A stretch of DNA of 64,000 bases from positions 1 through 64,000 of the forward strand of contig NZ_JAFKOK010000002.1 of the NCBI RefSeq assembly GCF_017303295.1, read 5' to 3'. Source of the stretch: Rhodobacter sp. NTK016B. Its GTDB lineage: Bacteria; Pseudomonadota; Alphaproteobacteria; Rhodobacterales; Rhodobacteraceae. Position numbers and translations under genes: made by a program. Each line of letters begins with the position of its first letter. Position 1 is the first letter of the stretch. Below are positions 55,042-63,574 of this stretch, one piece after another. The notes under the pieces are model-generated. The model worked only from the letters and a program-made list of their open reading frames with translations, did not search any database and was not told where the DNA came from.

Positions 55042-56070
55042 TTATGTACTCCGTCTCGGGCGAATGGCCAGCGACTCGCGCGCCAGCCATTCCCCGCAAT
55101 GATCGCAACGGTAGCGCCCGCGCAGGATCGCGCCACAGGCATGACGGCGCGGATCGGGCGGGGGCTGGCCTTCGTTGCACCAGCGGTCGCCCCATTCGGC
55201 AATCGCCAGAAGCAGCGGAAAGAACCCTTCGGCGCGCGGAAGCACGGAATAGAGCAGCTTGCGCCCCTGCGCTTCTTCCCGGATCAGACCCAGCGCGCGC
55301 AGCTTGTCCAGCCGGTCGCGCACCACGTTCGGACCGAGCCCCAGCTCGCCCGCGATGGCCAGCATGTGACGCGGGCCCTGAAACAGCAAATACAGGATCT
55401 CGTTGCACGGCAGATCCCCCACCAGCGATGCCGCGACCATTCCCCCGGCCTGCGGCGCGGCGGCGGTGAAGCTGGCATCGTTGCGCCGCGCCAGCCGGGG
55501 GCGCGGTCCGCTTTCGAACTGCTCGGGCTGGCTGCGCTCGACCGTCACGCTGGCGCCGGTCGCAGGCTCGCCGCAGGCGCTACAGCAATATTGCGCGCCC
55601 AGCACATGGCCGCAGCCCTTGTGCACGATATCGAAGGGCAGGATGTCGGCGTCGTTGGGATTGGCCTGATGCCACAGCCAGATCGCGTACATCGCGTCCG
55701 ACAGATCGTAGGTCTTTGCGGTCGGCGCGTATTCCAGCACCCCCTGCCCCGGACCGACGAAACGGCGATAGAGCATCTGTTCGTGACACAGGGTCGCCAG
55801 ACGCAGCGACAGCGTCTGCTTGGGGATGTTGAGCGCGCGCTGCATCACCGCGAAACGCCGCGTGCCGTTGAAGATCTCCTTGAGGATCAGCATCGTCCAC
55901 GGATCGGCCAGCACGCGCAGCGCCCGGCGCAGCGCCGTGGCGGGCGGTCCTGCCGGGGTATCGGCTTCGGCGTCATAGGACGTGTCGGCGTGCGGGTGCA
56001 GGGGGTCGGGGGCAGTCAGATCGGCATCCTTTTTGCGCCGACCCAAGCACGCCCCCGCGCCGCTGTCCAT
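55042..56070 (-). CDS. Tandem HxlR-type regulator with two zinc-ribbon-like cysteine clusters
   Basis: The 342-residue protein holds two HxlR-like winged helices, about residues 44-125 (LRVLADPWTMLILKEIFNG, LNIPKQTLSLRLATL) and 212-295 (LVGDLPCNEILYLLF, LGLGPNVVRDRLDKLRALG). Each is followed by a Cys cluster of one pattern: Cys153, Cys163, Cys166, then GE; and Cys312, Cys322, Cys325, then GE. The repetition points to internal duplication and two metal sites. GAGG precedes ATG 56070. It is 11 bases after the dioxygenase gene and likely cotranscribed. Confidence 0.85.
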   Translation of the reverse strand: MDSGAGACLGRRKKDADLTAPDPLHPHADTSYDAEADTPAGPPATALRRALRVLADPWTMLILKEIFNGTRRFAVMQRALNIPKQTLSLRLATLCHEQMLYRRFVGPGQGVLEYAPTAKTYDLSDAMYAIWLWHQANPNDADILPFDIVHKGCGHVLGAQYCCSACGEPATGASVTVERSQPEQFESGPRPRLARRNDASFTAAAPQAGGMVAASLVGDLPCNEILYLLFQGPRHMLAIAGELGLGPNVVRDRLDKLRALGLIREEAQGRKLLYSVLPRAEGFFPLLLAIAEWGDRWCNEGQPPPDPRRHACGAILRGRYRCDHCGEWLARESLAIRPRRST

Positions 56071-56080
56071 CCGGGCGACC

Positions 56081-57634
56081 TCAGGCCGGCCAGATATCCG
56101 CGCCGTCGATCCAAGTCGTATGGAACCCGATCGAGATCCGGCGGGGGATCTTCACCTTGGCAATCGGCTTGGTGATGTCGTCGGCGTCGAAGATCAGACA
56201 GGCCGACGACCAGTCGTTGGAATCGGTGACGAAGGTGACGGGATAGGCCTTGCCCTCGCCGCCGTCGCGCCCCGCGCCCCGGGCCGGCGCGACCGGCGCT
56301 TCCGAACCGTAGACGCCCGCGCCGTAATCGTAGGTCTGCGTCTCGCCGGTTTCGAGATCGTAGCGCATCATCCCGTTGAAGGTCTGGCAGCGCCCCTCAA
56401 GCGTGCCGTCGCGCGCTTCGGGGATGATCTGGTTGTAGGAATAGCGCGTCTTGCGGCCCAGATAATTGCCGTTGACCGTCGGGAATTCGGTGTTGCGGTC
56501 GTCGATCGGGCCTTCGCGCGTCTCGCCGGTGCGGGTGTTGAAGCTCCAGCGATAGAGGATATGCGAGCGGCGGCGATAAGCCATCATCGAGGCCAGATGG
56601 TGATCGGCGGGGTCCTTGACCGGCATCGGGTCTTCCTGACGGCAGCCGATCATGTGGACCCACTCGCCCTCTTCCCACGAATTCGAGATATGCAGGATGT
56701 AGCAGGGCTCGGCCTCGAACCACTGCACCTTGTCCGAGCGCCCGAACCGGTCGATCAGCCCGAATCGCGCGGGCACGTCGCGATGAAAGCCCATCACCCG
56801 GCGCTTGTGTTTCTTCAGCAGCTCGACATCGTGGTAGAACGGCAGATCGTGCAGGATCGCGTAATTCTCGGTCAGGCCCATATCGTGCGGCGAGCGCGGG
56901 CCGCCCAGATCGATATCGATGTCGAACAGCAGATTCCCGTCGGGATCGGCCATGCCGTAAGACATGTAGGGCGGCTCGTCCTGATAATTGAAGAAGAACA
57001 GCTCCTTGGTGAAGGGATCGGTCTTCGAATGCGCCGAGACCGAATGGTGCAGCTTGCCGCCCAGCGTCTCGCGCCCCACGGTTTCCAGCGTCAGCGGATC
57101 CACCCGGTAAGGATCACCCGCCATGTACCACAGCGACAGGACATGGCCGTTGTAAAAGATGACATCGGTGTTCGAGACATCCTTGATGGGCGAGCCGGGC
57201 AGCCGGAAATCGTAAGGCCCGGCCAGACCTGGCCAGATCGCCTTGCCGGCTTTCTCTTCGACAAGAAAGGCACCGTTGCGCACGTATTTCTGCCGGAAGG
57301 TCGCTTTCCCGTCGCGGAAATAGATCGCCCGAAGCTGCGCATCGCCATCATAGTAGTGGTACTTGGAATTCACCGGCTCGAAGCGCTGCGAGGGGCCGTT
57401 CATCACGTAGGCGCCGCACAGATCGTCGGGGATCTCGCCTTCGACCTCCAGATCCTCGGCCTCGTATTCCACATCCGTGGGCGCGAAGGCGCCGTGCAGA
57501 TAGGGGTGATCGTAATGCCAGATCCAGTCCGGCGCATCGGGCGGCGGGGTGCCGTCCGGGGCATACATGCGGACATTCGCCCGCGTCACGGCCAGCGGCG
57601 TGTCGTCGTGCTCGTGCGGAGGATCGAGGGGCAT
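56081..57634 (-). CDS. Carotenoid/lignostilbene-type cleavage dioxygenase (RPE65 family)
   Basis: The 517-residue protein is a non-haem iron dioxygenase that splits a C=C bond. The four expected His ligands can be placed: SAHSKTDP, SPHDMGLTENYAI, YILHISNSWEEG and the C-terminal GFHTTW. The N-terminal half has YDGDAQLRAIYFRDG and PVNSKYHYYD, as in bacterial lignostilbene and apocarotenoid enzymes. Substrate is unknown; neighbouring CoA ligases and a thiolase favour an aromatic or terpenoid cleavage product that is then degraded. It starts just downstream of an inverted repeat at 57651-57681. Confidence 0.9.
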   Translation of the reverse strand: MPLDPPHEHDDTPLAVTRANVRMYAPDGTPPPDAPDWIWHYDHPYLHGAFAPTDVEYEAEDLEVEGEIPDDLCGAYVMNGPSQRFEPVNSKYHYYDGDAQLRAIYFRDGKATFRQKYVRNGAFLVEEKAGKAIWPGLAGPYDFRLPGSPIKDVSNTDVIFYNGHVLSLWYMAGDPYRVDPLTLETVGRETLGGKLHHSVSAHSKTDPFTKELFFFNYQDEPPYMSYGMADPDGNLLFDIDIDLGGPRSPHDMGLTENYAILHDLPFYHDVELLKKHKRRVMGFHRDVPARFGLIDRFGRSDKVQWFEAEPCYILHISNSWEEGEWVHMIGCRQEDPMPVKDPADHHLASMMAYRRRSHILYRWSFNTRTGETREGPIDDRNTEFPTVNGNYLGRKTRYSYNQIIPEARDGTLEGRCQTFNGMMRYDLETGETQTYDYGAGVYGSEAPVAPARGAGRDGGEGKAYPVTFVTDSNDWSSACLIFDADDITKPIAKVKIPRRISIGFHTTWIDGADIWPA

Positions 57635-57650
57635 GGCGGCATCCTATGTT

Positions 57651-57681
57651 TCGTTATCTAGACCAAAAATGCAGATAACGA
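57651..57681 (-). promoter_or_regulatory. Inverted-repeat operator candidate upstream of the dioxygenase gene
   Basis: TCGTTATCT (57651-57659) and AGATAACGA (57673-57681) are perfect 9-bp arms with a 13-base spacer. The left arm begins 17 bases before the dioxygenase ATG, in A/T-rich DNA, where a repressor would block transcription. The tandem HxlR regulator or the IclR protein are candidate binders. Confidence 0.5.
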
Positions 57682-57837
57682 GACCAGAAGTCAAGAAGAA
57701 GCGGTCGCGCCGCAAACACACACCGCCGCCGGTCAACCCAAGCGACCGAAATTACGCGATTTCTTCAAAATGCAGCCAGGACTCCGTCGAAGCGGGTTCC
57801 GCTTATCAAAACATCATTCTGAAAAATCCAATTTCTG

Positions 57838-57870
57838 CCTTGACCAACGCAAAATTCAAGGTCTAGTAAT
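57838..57870 (+). promoter_or_regulatory. Predicted promoter of the hydrolase-TRAP operon with overlapping inverted repeat
   Basis: TTGACC (57840-57845), 18 bases, TAGTAAT (57864-57870). CCTTGA (57838-57843) and TCAAGG (57856-57861) form a 6-bp inverted repeat over the -35 box and spacer, a fitting place for a regulator. The first gene begins at 57896. Confidence 0.5.
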
Positions 57871-57895
57871 TGTATCAACGAGGGAGGAGCGAGAC

Positions 57896-58609
57896 ATGCC
57901 GGAACTGGTCTGCTTGCCGGGATTGTTGTGCGAGACCGAGGTCTTCGCGCCACTTTTGGCCGCACTGAACATACCGGCACGCGCCATCGCCCTGCCTCGC
58001 AGCGACAGCTTCGACGCCATCGTCGACACCCTTGCCCCGCAGATTCCCGACGGCGCCACGCTTCTGGGCATGTCGATGGGCAGCTACCTCGCCCTCGCCC
58101 TCGCGCGCCGTTATCCGGCCAAGGTCGGCGCGCTGATTCTGGTCGGCACCAACGCCGCCGCCGACTCGCCCGAAGCGGCCACCCAGCGCGGCAAGGTCGC
58201 CCGCTGGGCCGCGCGCGAAGGGATCGAGGCGCTGGCGACGATCATCGCCGACACCATGCTTTCGCCCGCGCGCCGCGACGATGCCACCCTGCGCGAGACG
58301 ATCCGCAGAATGGCCGCAGCGCAGGGGATCGGGCGTTTCACCGACCACCAGACCGCGCTTGCCACGCGCCCCGACCAATCCGAAAGCCTTGCCGCCCTTG
58401 CCTGCCCGGTCCTCGTGATCACCGGCAGCGCCGACACCGTGACCCCGCCCGCAGCCGGGCGCGCGGTGGCCGAGGGCGTCACCAAGGGCCGCTATGTTGA
58501 GCTTGACGGGGTCGGACATATGGCGGTGCTTGAAGCACCCGAGGCCGTGGCGGCACTGATCGAAGATTTTCACGCTAACCCTGCGCGGCTGAAGGATACG
58601 ACGCAATGA
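57896..58609 (+). CDS. Alpha/beta hydrolase
   Basis: The 237-residue protein has the nucleophile elbow GMSMGSY (Ser in the GxSxG motif), a C-terminal Asp segment VITGSADTVTP, and His in GVGHMAVLE. It lacks a clear oxyanion HG motif at the N-terminus (LVCLPGLLCE instead). It may hydrolyse an ester, thioester or ring-cleavage product. GGAGG precedes ATG 57896. The next gene overlaps it by ATGA. Confidence 0.86.
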   Translation: MPELVCLPGLLCETEVFAPLLAALNIPARAIALPRSDSFDAIVDTLAPQIPDGATLLGMSMGSYLALALARRYPAKVGALILVGTNAAADSPEAATQRGKVARWAAREGIEALATIIADTMLSPARRDDATLRETIRRMAAAQGIGRFTDHQTALATRPDQSESLAALACPVLVITGSADTVTPPAAGRAVAEGVTKGRYVELDGVGHMAVLEAPEAVAALIEDFHANPARLKDTTQ

Positions 58610-59547
58610 ATTTGAAAGACCGCCTCGCCCGCCTGCGTCTGCCCGCCTTCGCGGCGCCGATGTTTCTGGTATCGGGGCCCGATCTGGTCGTTGCCTGCTC
58701 GAAAGCGGGCATTATCGGTAGCTTTCCCGCGCCGAACCTGCGTACCAGCAAGGAACTGGGCGGCTGGATGTCCGACATTCGGTCGCGCCTGACCGAAGAC
58801 GACGCGCCATGGGCGCTGAACCTCGTGACCCATTCCACCAGCCCGCGCCTGCCCGGCGATCTGGAACAGGTGGCCGAATACCAGCCGCCTATGGTCATCA
58901 CCGCGCTCGGCAGCCCCAAGCCGGTGATCCCGACCGTTCACGCCTATGGCGGGCTGGTCTTTGCCGATGTGATCTCGGTCGAGCTGGCGAAAAAGGCTGC
59001 CGATGCGGGCGTCGACGGGCTTGTGCTGGTCTGCTCGGGCGCGGGCGGGCATACCGGTGAGCTGAGCCCGATGGTGTTCGTTGAGCGCGTGCGCCAGTTC
59101 TTCGACGGCTACATCGCGCTTGGCGGCGCCATCAATACCGGCGAGGCCGTGCTGGCGGCGCAGGTTCTGGGTGCCGATTTCGGCTATATCGGCACCGCTT
59201 TCCTTGCCGCCGAGGAAAACATCGCCCAGCCCGAATACCGCGAGATGTGCATCGAATGCGACGCCTCGGACCTGATGGTCACGCGGGCCTTCACCGGCGC
59301 GCGCGCCTCGATGATGAAGCCGTCGATGATCAACAAGGGCCTCGATCCGGCCGAGCTGGAATTCAAGGTGGCCAAGTTGAACTTCACGGGTCGCCAGAAC
59401 GAAACCGTCAAACCGTGGTCCGGTATCTGGGCCGCGGGGCAAGGGGTGGGCAAGATCGAAGCCGTCGAACCCACCGCCGTCATCGTCGACCGGCTGGCCC
59501 GCGAGTACGACGCCGCCAAGGCCCGCACCCGGAGCCTGTGCGCATGA
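58606..59547 (+). CDS. Nitronate monooxygenase-like flavin oxidoreductase
   Basis: The 313-residue FMN-dependent TIM-barrel protein belongs to the 2-nitropropane dioxygenase family: N-terminal PAFAAPMFLVSGPDLVVACSKAG, then CSGAGGHTG (phosphate loop) and FGYIGTAFLAAEE. Related enzymes also serve as enoyl-type reductases, so oxidation of an alkyl nitronate is not the only option. It is coupled to genes on both sides by 4-base overlaps. Confidence 0.88.
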   Translation: MNLKDRLARLRLPAFAAPMFLVSGPDLVVACSKAGIIGSFPAPNLRTSKELGGWMSDIRSRLTEDDAPWALNLVTHSTSPRLPGDLEQVAEYQPPMVITALGSPKPVIPTVHAYGGLVFADVISVELAKKAADAGVDGLVLVCSGAGGHTGELSPMVFVERVRQFFDGYIALGGAINTGEAVLAAQVLGADFGYIGTAFLAAEENIAQPEYREMCIECDASDLMVTRAFTGARASMMKPSMINKGLDPAELEFKVAKLNFTGRQNETVKPWSGIWAAGQGVGKIEAVEPTAVIVDRLAREYDAAKARTRSLCA

Positions 59548-61232
59548 CCAGCCCCTTTCCGCCCGAGATCCGCGCCCGCTACCGCGACGAGGGGCATTGG
59601 GGTGACATCACCCTGCCCGCGATGTTCGCCACGACCTGCGAGCGCGTGCCCGAAAGGCTGGGCCTTGTCGATGCCCCCAACCGCCCGCAGGTCGCGGGCG
59701 GGCAGATCCAGCGGCTGACCTATGCGCAGATGCGCGTGGCCGTCGACCGCTATGCGGCGCTGTTGCAGGCGCACGGGCTGGGCCCCGGATCGCTGATCGC
59801 GACGCAATTACCCAATATCGCCGAAACCGTGCTGCTGTACCTCGCCATCGGCCAGATCGGCGCGGTGCTCAGCCCGATTTCCATTGCCTATCGCTCGGGC
59901 GAGCTGCGCGACCTGTCCAAGGTCGCGGGCTTCGACGCCTATATCTCGCTGGCCAGCCTGAAAGGGCAGCCCTTCTATGCCGAGCGGCTCGACGCGCTGC
60001 CCGACAGCGTGCTGCGGCTGGGCATCGGCGACGGCCTGCCCGACGGTGTGACGCCGCTCGATATAGACGCGCCCGGGATTGCAGCCCCGAAGCCCGCCAA
60101 GCTGGATGCCGACGCGCTTTACGCCGTGTTCTGGACCTCGGGGACCGAGGGCGTGCCGAAGGCCGTGCCCAAGACCCACAACAACATGATGGCCTCGTCC
60201 CTTGGCGCGTGGAAGAAGCTCAACCTGCCCGACGGCGCCAATATCCTTGCACCCTTCCCCTTCGTGAATGCCGCCGCCGTCAGCGGGCTGATGATGTGCT
60301 GGATGCGCACGGCGGGGGCGCTGTTCCTGCACCACCCGTTCGACGTGGCGGTGTTCCTAATGCAGCTGAAAAGCGAAGACATCACCTATACGATGGTCGC
60401 GCCCACCGTGCTGGTCTATCTGCGCGGACTGGCGTCCGACCCTGATCTGCATCCCGCGCTGAACCGGCTCATTGCCATCGGCACCGGCTCGGCCCCGCCC
60501 GACCCCGAGGTCTTCGTCTTTTTCCAGGACAAGTTCGGCATCCCGATCGTCAATTTCTTCGGCTCGAACGAGGGCGCGCAGATGTGTTCGTCGGTCGATC
60601 GCCTGCCCGATCCGCGACAGCGCGCCGCCTTCTTCCCGCGCGACGGCGATGAAAGCTGGAAGCCCGAGCTGCGCACCGCCAATGGCGGCAGCTTCAAGCT
60701 GGTCGATCCCGCCACCGGTGCCGCCGTCACCGAACCGGGCAAGCTGGGCGAGATGTATCACCGGGGGCCGGCGCTGCTCCCCGGCTATTATTCCCGCGCG
60801 GGGCTCGATCGCAGCAAGTTCACCGAGGACGGGTTCTTTCCCTCGGGCGATCTGTTCCAGATCTCGGAATGCGGCACGCTGATCCGCTTCCATGCACGCT
60901 CGCGCGAACTCATCGTGCGCGGCGGCATGAAGATCTCGCCTGTCGAGCTCGACAACACGCTCTCGGCCCTGCCCGGCGTGCGCGAGGTGGCGACCGCCGC
61001 CTATGCCGATCCCCAGATGGGCGAAAAGGTCTGCCTGTTCGCCGCGCTGGACCCCGGCCACAACCTGACGCTGCCCGATGTCGCCGCCTTCTGCGACCGC
61101 GTGGGGATGGCAAAATTCAAATGGCCAGAGCGGCTGGAAATCGTCGAGGCCCTGCCCCGCACGCCGCTGGCCAAACTCGACCGCAAGGCGCTGGCCCGTT
61201 GGCTCGCCGAACATGGAGAAGCCCATGCCTGA
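59544..61232 (+). CDS. Acyl-CoA synthetase (AMP-forming)
   Basis: The 562-residue ANL enzyme has the P-loop FWTSGTEGVPKAVPKTHNN, an A5-like NFFGSNEGAQMCSS, A7 FFPSGDLFQI and A8 LIVRGGMKISPVELD. The A10 Lys is in PRTPLAKLDRKAL. The order of genes suggests it activates an acid made in the pathway for the thiolase. Start is ATG 59544, overlapping the previous stop (ATGA). Confidence 0.9.
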   Translation: MTSPFPPEIRARYRDEGHWGDITLPAMFATTCERVPERLGLVDAPNRPQVAGGQIQRLTYAQMRVAVDRYAALLQAHGLGPGSLIATQLPNIAETVLLYLAIGQIGAVLSPISIAYRSGELRDLSKVAGFDAYISLASLKGQPFYAERLDALPDSVLRLGIGDGLPDGVTPLDIDAPGIAAPKPAKLDADALYAVFWTSGTEGVPKAVPKTHNNMMASSLGAWKKLNLPDGANILAPFPFVNAAAVSGLMMCWMRTAGALFLHHPFDVAVFLMQLKSEDITYTMVAPTVLVYLRGLASDPDLHPALNRLIAIGTGSAPPDPEVFVFFQDKFGIPIVNFFGSNEGAQMCSSVDRLPDPRQRAAFFPRDGDESWKPELRTANGGSFKLVDPATGAAVTEPGKLGEMYHRGPALLPGYYSRAGLDRSKFTEDGFFPSGDLFQISECGTLIRFHARSRELIVRGGMKISPVELDNTLSALPGVREVATAAYADPQMGEKVCLFAALDPGHNLTLPDVAAFCDRVGMAKFKWPERLEIVEALPRTPLAKLDRKALARWLAEHGEAHA

Positions 61233-62460
61233 ACCCGTCTATATCCTCGGCGGCGCACAAAGCGATTTCGCCCGCAACTGGGCCCGCGAAGGGCTGGGCA
61301 TCGACGCGATGATGCGTGACGTGCTGTTCGAGGGGCTGGAGAATACCCGTCTTGAGCCGCGCGACCTGCAATCGGTGCATGTCGGCAATTTCGTGGCCGA
61401 ACTGTTCTGCGGTCAGGGCCAGCTTGGCGGCATGATCGCATCGCTGCATCCCGACCTGTCGGGCATCCCCACCCAGCGCCACGAGGCCGCCTGCGCCTCG
61501 GGCTCGATGGCGGCGCTGGCGGCGGCGGCGGAAATCGAAGCGGGGCGCTATGATCTGGTGGCCGTTCTGGGTGTGGAATACATGCGCAACGTGCCCGGCC
61601 AGAAGGCCGCCGAGAACCTCGGCGCCGCCGCCTGGGCAGGGCGCGAATGGCAAGACGCGACCTATGTCTGGCCCGCCGCCTTCGCCGATCTGATCGACGC
61701 TTACGGCGAGAAATTCGGCCGCATCGATTACGCCCATCTGGGCGAGATCGCGCGCATCAACTACGCCAACGGCAAGCGCAATCCCAATTCGCAGACCCGG
61801 AAATGGGCCTTCAACGACCGTTCTTTCACCGAGGATGACGACGCCAACCCGGTGATCGAAGGCCGCGTGCGCCGCAACGATTGCGGGCAGGTCACGGACG
61901 GCGCTGCGGTGGTGTTTCTGGCCTCGGCCAAACGCGCAGCGGAATACGCCAAGGCACGCGGGCTGCAACTGTCGGATCTGGCCAAGATCGACGGCTGGGG
62001 CCATCGCACCGCGCCAATGATGCTGTCGGAAAAGCTGACTGAGAGCCGCAACGACCGTTTCGTGCTACCACATGTCAACAAGGCGATCCGCGAAAGCTTC
62101 GCGCGCGCCGGGATCGACAACGCGTTTCAGCTGGATGCCATCGAAACCCACGATTGCTTTGCGATGACCGAATACGCGGCCATCGACAGCTACGAGATCA
62201 CCGCGCCGGGCGAAAGCTGGAAGGCGGTGGAAGAGGGCGTGATCGCGCCGGGCGGCAAGCTGCCGATCAACCCGTCGGGCGGGCTGATCGGGCTGGGCCA
62301 TCCGGTGGGCGCCACCGGCGTGCGCATGATGCTCGACGGCTACAAACAGGTCACCGGCAAGGCCGGCGATTATCAGGTCGAGGACGCGAAACGCGTGGGC
62401 CTGTTGAATATCGGCGGCTCGACGACCACCATCGCGTCCTTTGTCGTCGGTCGCGGATAG
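61225..62460 (+). CDS. Thiolase-family acetyl-CoA acetyltransferase (SCP-x-like)
   Basis: The 411-residue protein has the nucleophile Cys90 in RHEAACASGSMAALAAA, an acidic NPVIEG segment, and C-terminal NPSGGLIGLGHPVGATG with His in the usual place. This SCP-x-like branch often works with a small DUF35/OB-fold partner; none is in the window. ATG 61225 lies inside the previous gene's end (8-base overlap), with GGAG upstream. Confidence 0.88.
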   Translation: MPEPVYILGGAQSDFARNWAREGLGIDAMMRDVLFEGLENTRLEPRDLQSVHVGNFVAELFCGQGQLGGMIASLHPDLSGIPTQRHEAACASGSMAALAAAAEIEAGRYDLVAVLGVEYMRNVPGQKAAENLGAAAWAGREWQDATYVWPAAFADLIDAYGEKFGRIDYAHLGEIARINYANGKRNPNSQTRKWAFNDRSFTEDDDANPVIEGRVRRNDCGQVTDGAAVVFLASAKRAAEYAKARGLQLSDLAKIDGWGHRTAPMMLSEKLTESRNDRFVLPHVNKAIRESFARAGIDNAFQLDAIETHDCFAMTEYAAIDSYEITAPGESWKAVEEGVIAPGGKLPINPSGGLIGLGHPVGATGVRMMLDGYKQVTGKAGDYQVEDAKRVGLLNIGGSTTTIASFVVGRG

Positions 62461-62470
62461 AACGAACGCC

Positions 62471-62485
62471 CCGGGCAAAGCCCGG
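62471..62485 (+). promoter_or_regulatory. Hairpin upstream of dctP
   Basis: CCGGGC, AAA, GCCCGG: a perfect 6-bp hairpin 11 bases after the thiolase stop and 31 bases before the TRAP binding-protein gene. It may partly stop transcription or protect the processed dctP message. Confidence 0.45.
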
Positions 62486-62516
62486 ACATAATCACGATCT
62501 TAGGGAGGAGATCACG

Positions 62517-63512
62517 ATGAACAGAACCAAGACAGCCTTCGCGGCCACATTGGCCCTAACCCTTGCCGCCGGGGCCGCTCAGGCGCGCGATCTGGCCTTT
62601 TCGGTCTTCGTGCCGGCGGCCTCGCCCACGGTGCAGCATGTCTACCAGCCCTGGGTCGACTGGTTCAATGAACAGACCGCCGACGATGACGTGCAGATCA
62701 CGCTCTATGCGGGCGGCACGTTGGGCCGCAACCCGCTGGCGCAGGCGCAGATGGTCGCCGATGGCGTGGCCGATCTGGCGCTGACCGTGCCCAGCTACAC
62801 GCCCGGCGTCTATCCCGATTTCGACGTGTTCGAACTGCCCGGCTTCGCGCAGAACACCGCCGAGGGCTCGCAGGCTGCGCTGGAACTCTATCAGGAAGGC
62901 GCGCTGACCGGGTACGAGGACTACTATGTCGTCGCCATGTACAGCTCGGGCTCGTACATGCTGCATACCAGCGAGCCGGTCGCCACGCTTGCCGATGTCG
63001 AAGGTCTGCGCTTCCGCGTTGCGGGGCAGATCCAGACGGCGGTGATCGAGGCTCTGGGCGGCGTGGCGCAATCCATGAGCGCGGGCGAAATGGCCGAGGC
63101 CATCGACCGCGGCCTGATCGACGGCGCGATGACCGACGCCTCGGTCGCGCGCACCTTCCGCGTCGCCGATGTGGCGCAGAACCATTACGACAGCAATCTG
63201 GGCGTTCTGGTCTTCACCATCCTGATGAATCGCGGCGTCTATGAAAGCCTGCCCGAGCATGTGCACGAAGTCCTTGCGCAATCGGGCCAGTACATCGTCG
63301 ACCGCCAGATCGAATTTTACGGCCCCGCCATCGAATCCAATGTCGAGGACTGGCGCAACTCGGACACCCACACGCTGGTCATCCCCACCGATGAAGAGCG
63401 CGCCGAGATCGCCCGCCGCGTGCAGCCGGTGATCGACATGGTGGCCGCGAATGCGACGCCCGGACTGATCGACGCCTATGTCGCCAAGCTCGAGGATATC
63501 CGCAGCCGCTGA
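62517..63512 (+). CDS. TRAP transporter substrate-binding protein (DctP family)
   Basis: The 331-residue exported protein has a signal peptide (cleavage near AQA/RD, residue 23) and the DctP fold: YTPGVYPDFDVFELPGF, LRFRVAGQIQTAVIEALGG with the substrate Arg in the RxAG segment, and QNHYDSNLGVLVFTILMN. TRAP binding proteins deliver carboxylic acids to the membrane part. GGGAGGAG precedes ATG 62517. Its operon with CoA ligases suggests an aromatic or branched carboxylate. Confidence 0.92.
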   Translation: MNRTKTAFAATLALTLAAGAAQARDLAFSVFVPAASPTVQHVYQPWVDWFNEQTADDDVQITLYAGGTLGRNPLAQAQMVADGVADLALTVPSYTPGVYPDFDVFELPGFAQNTAEGSQAALELYQEGALTGYEDYYVVAMYSSGSYMLHTSEPVATLADVEGLRFRVAGQIQTAVIEALGGVAQSMSAGEMAEAIDRGLIDGAMTDASVARTFRVADVAQNHYDSNLGVLVFTILMNRGVYESLPEHVHEVLAQSGQYIVDRQIEFYGPAIESNVEDWRNSDTHTLVIPTDEERAEIARRVQPVIDMVAANATPGLIDAYVAKLEDIRSR

Positions 63513-63521
63513 TCCCTCTGC

Positions 63522-63550
63522 GGGGGCCGGGCAGAACACGCCCGGCCCCC
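63522..63550 (+). terminator. Intercistronic hairpin between dctP and dctQ
   Basis: GGGGGCCGGGC (63522-63532) and GCCCGGCCCCC (63540-63550) form a perfect 11-bp stem with a 7-base loop, followed by TTCCCTCTT. It lies 9 bases after dctP and would reduce expression of the membrane subunits relative to the binding protein. Confidence 0.65.
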
Positions 63551-63574
63551 TTCCCTCTTGCAACGGAGAGCGTC

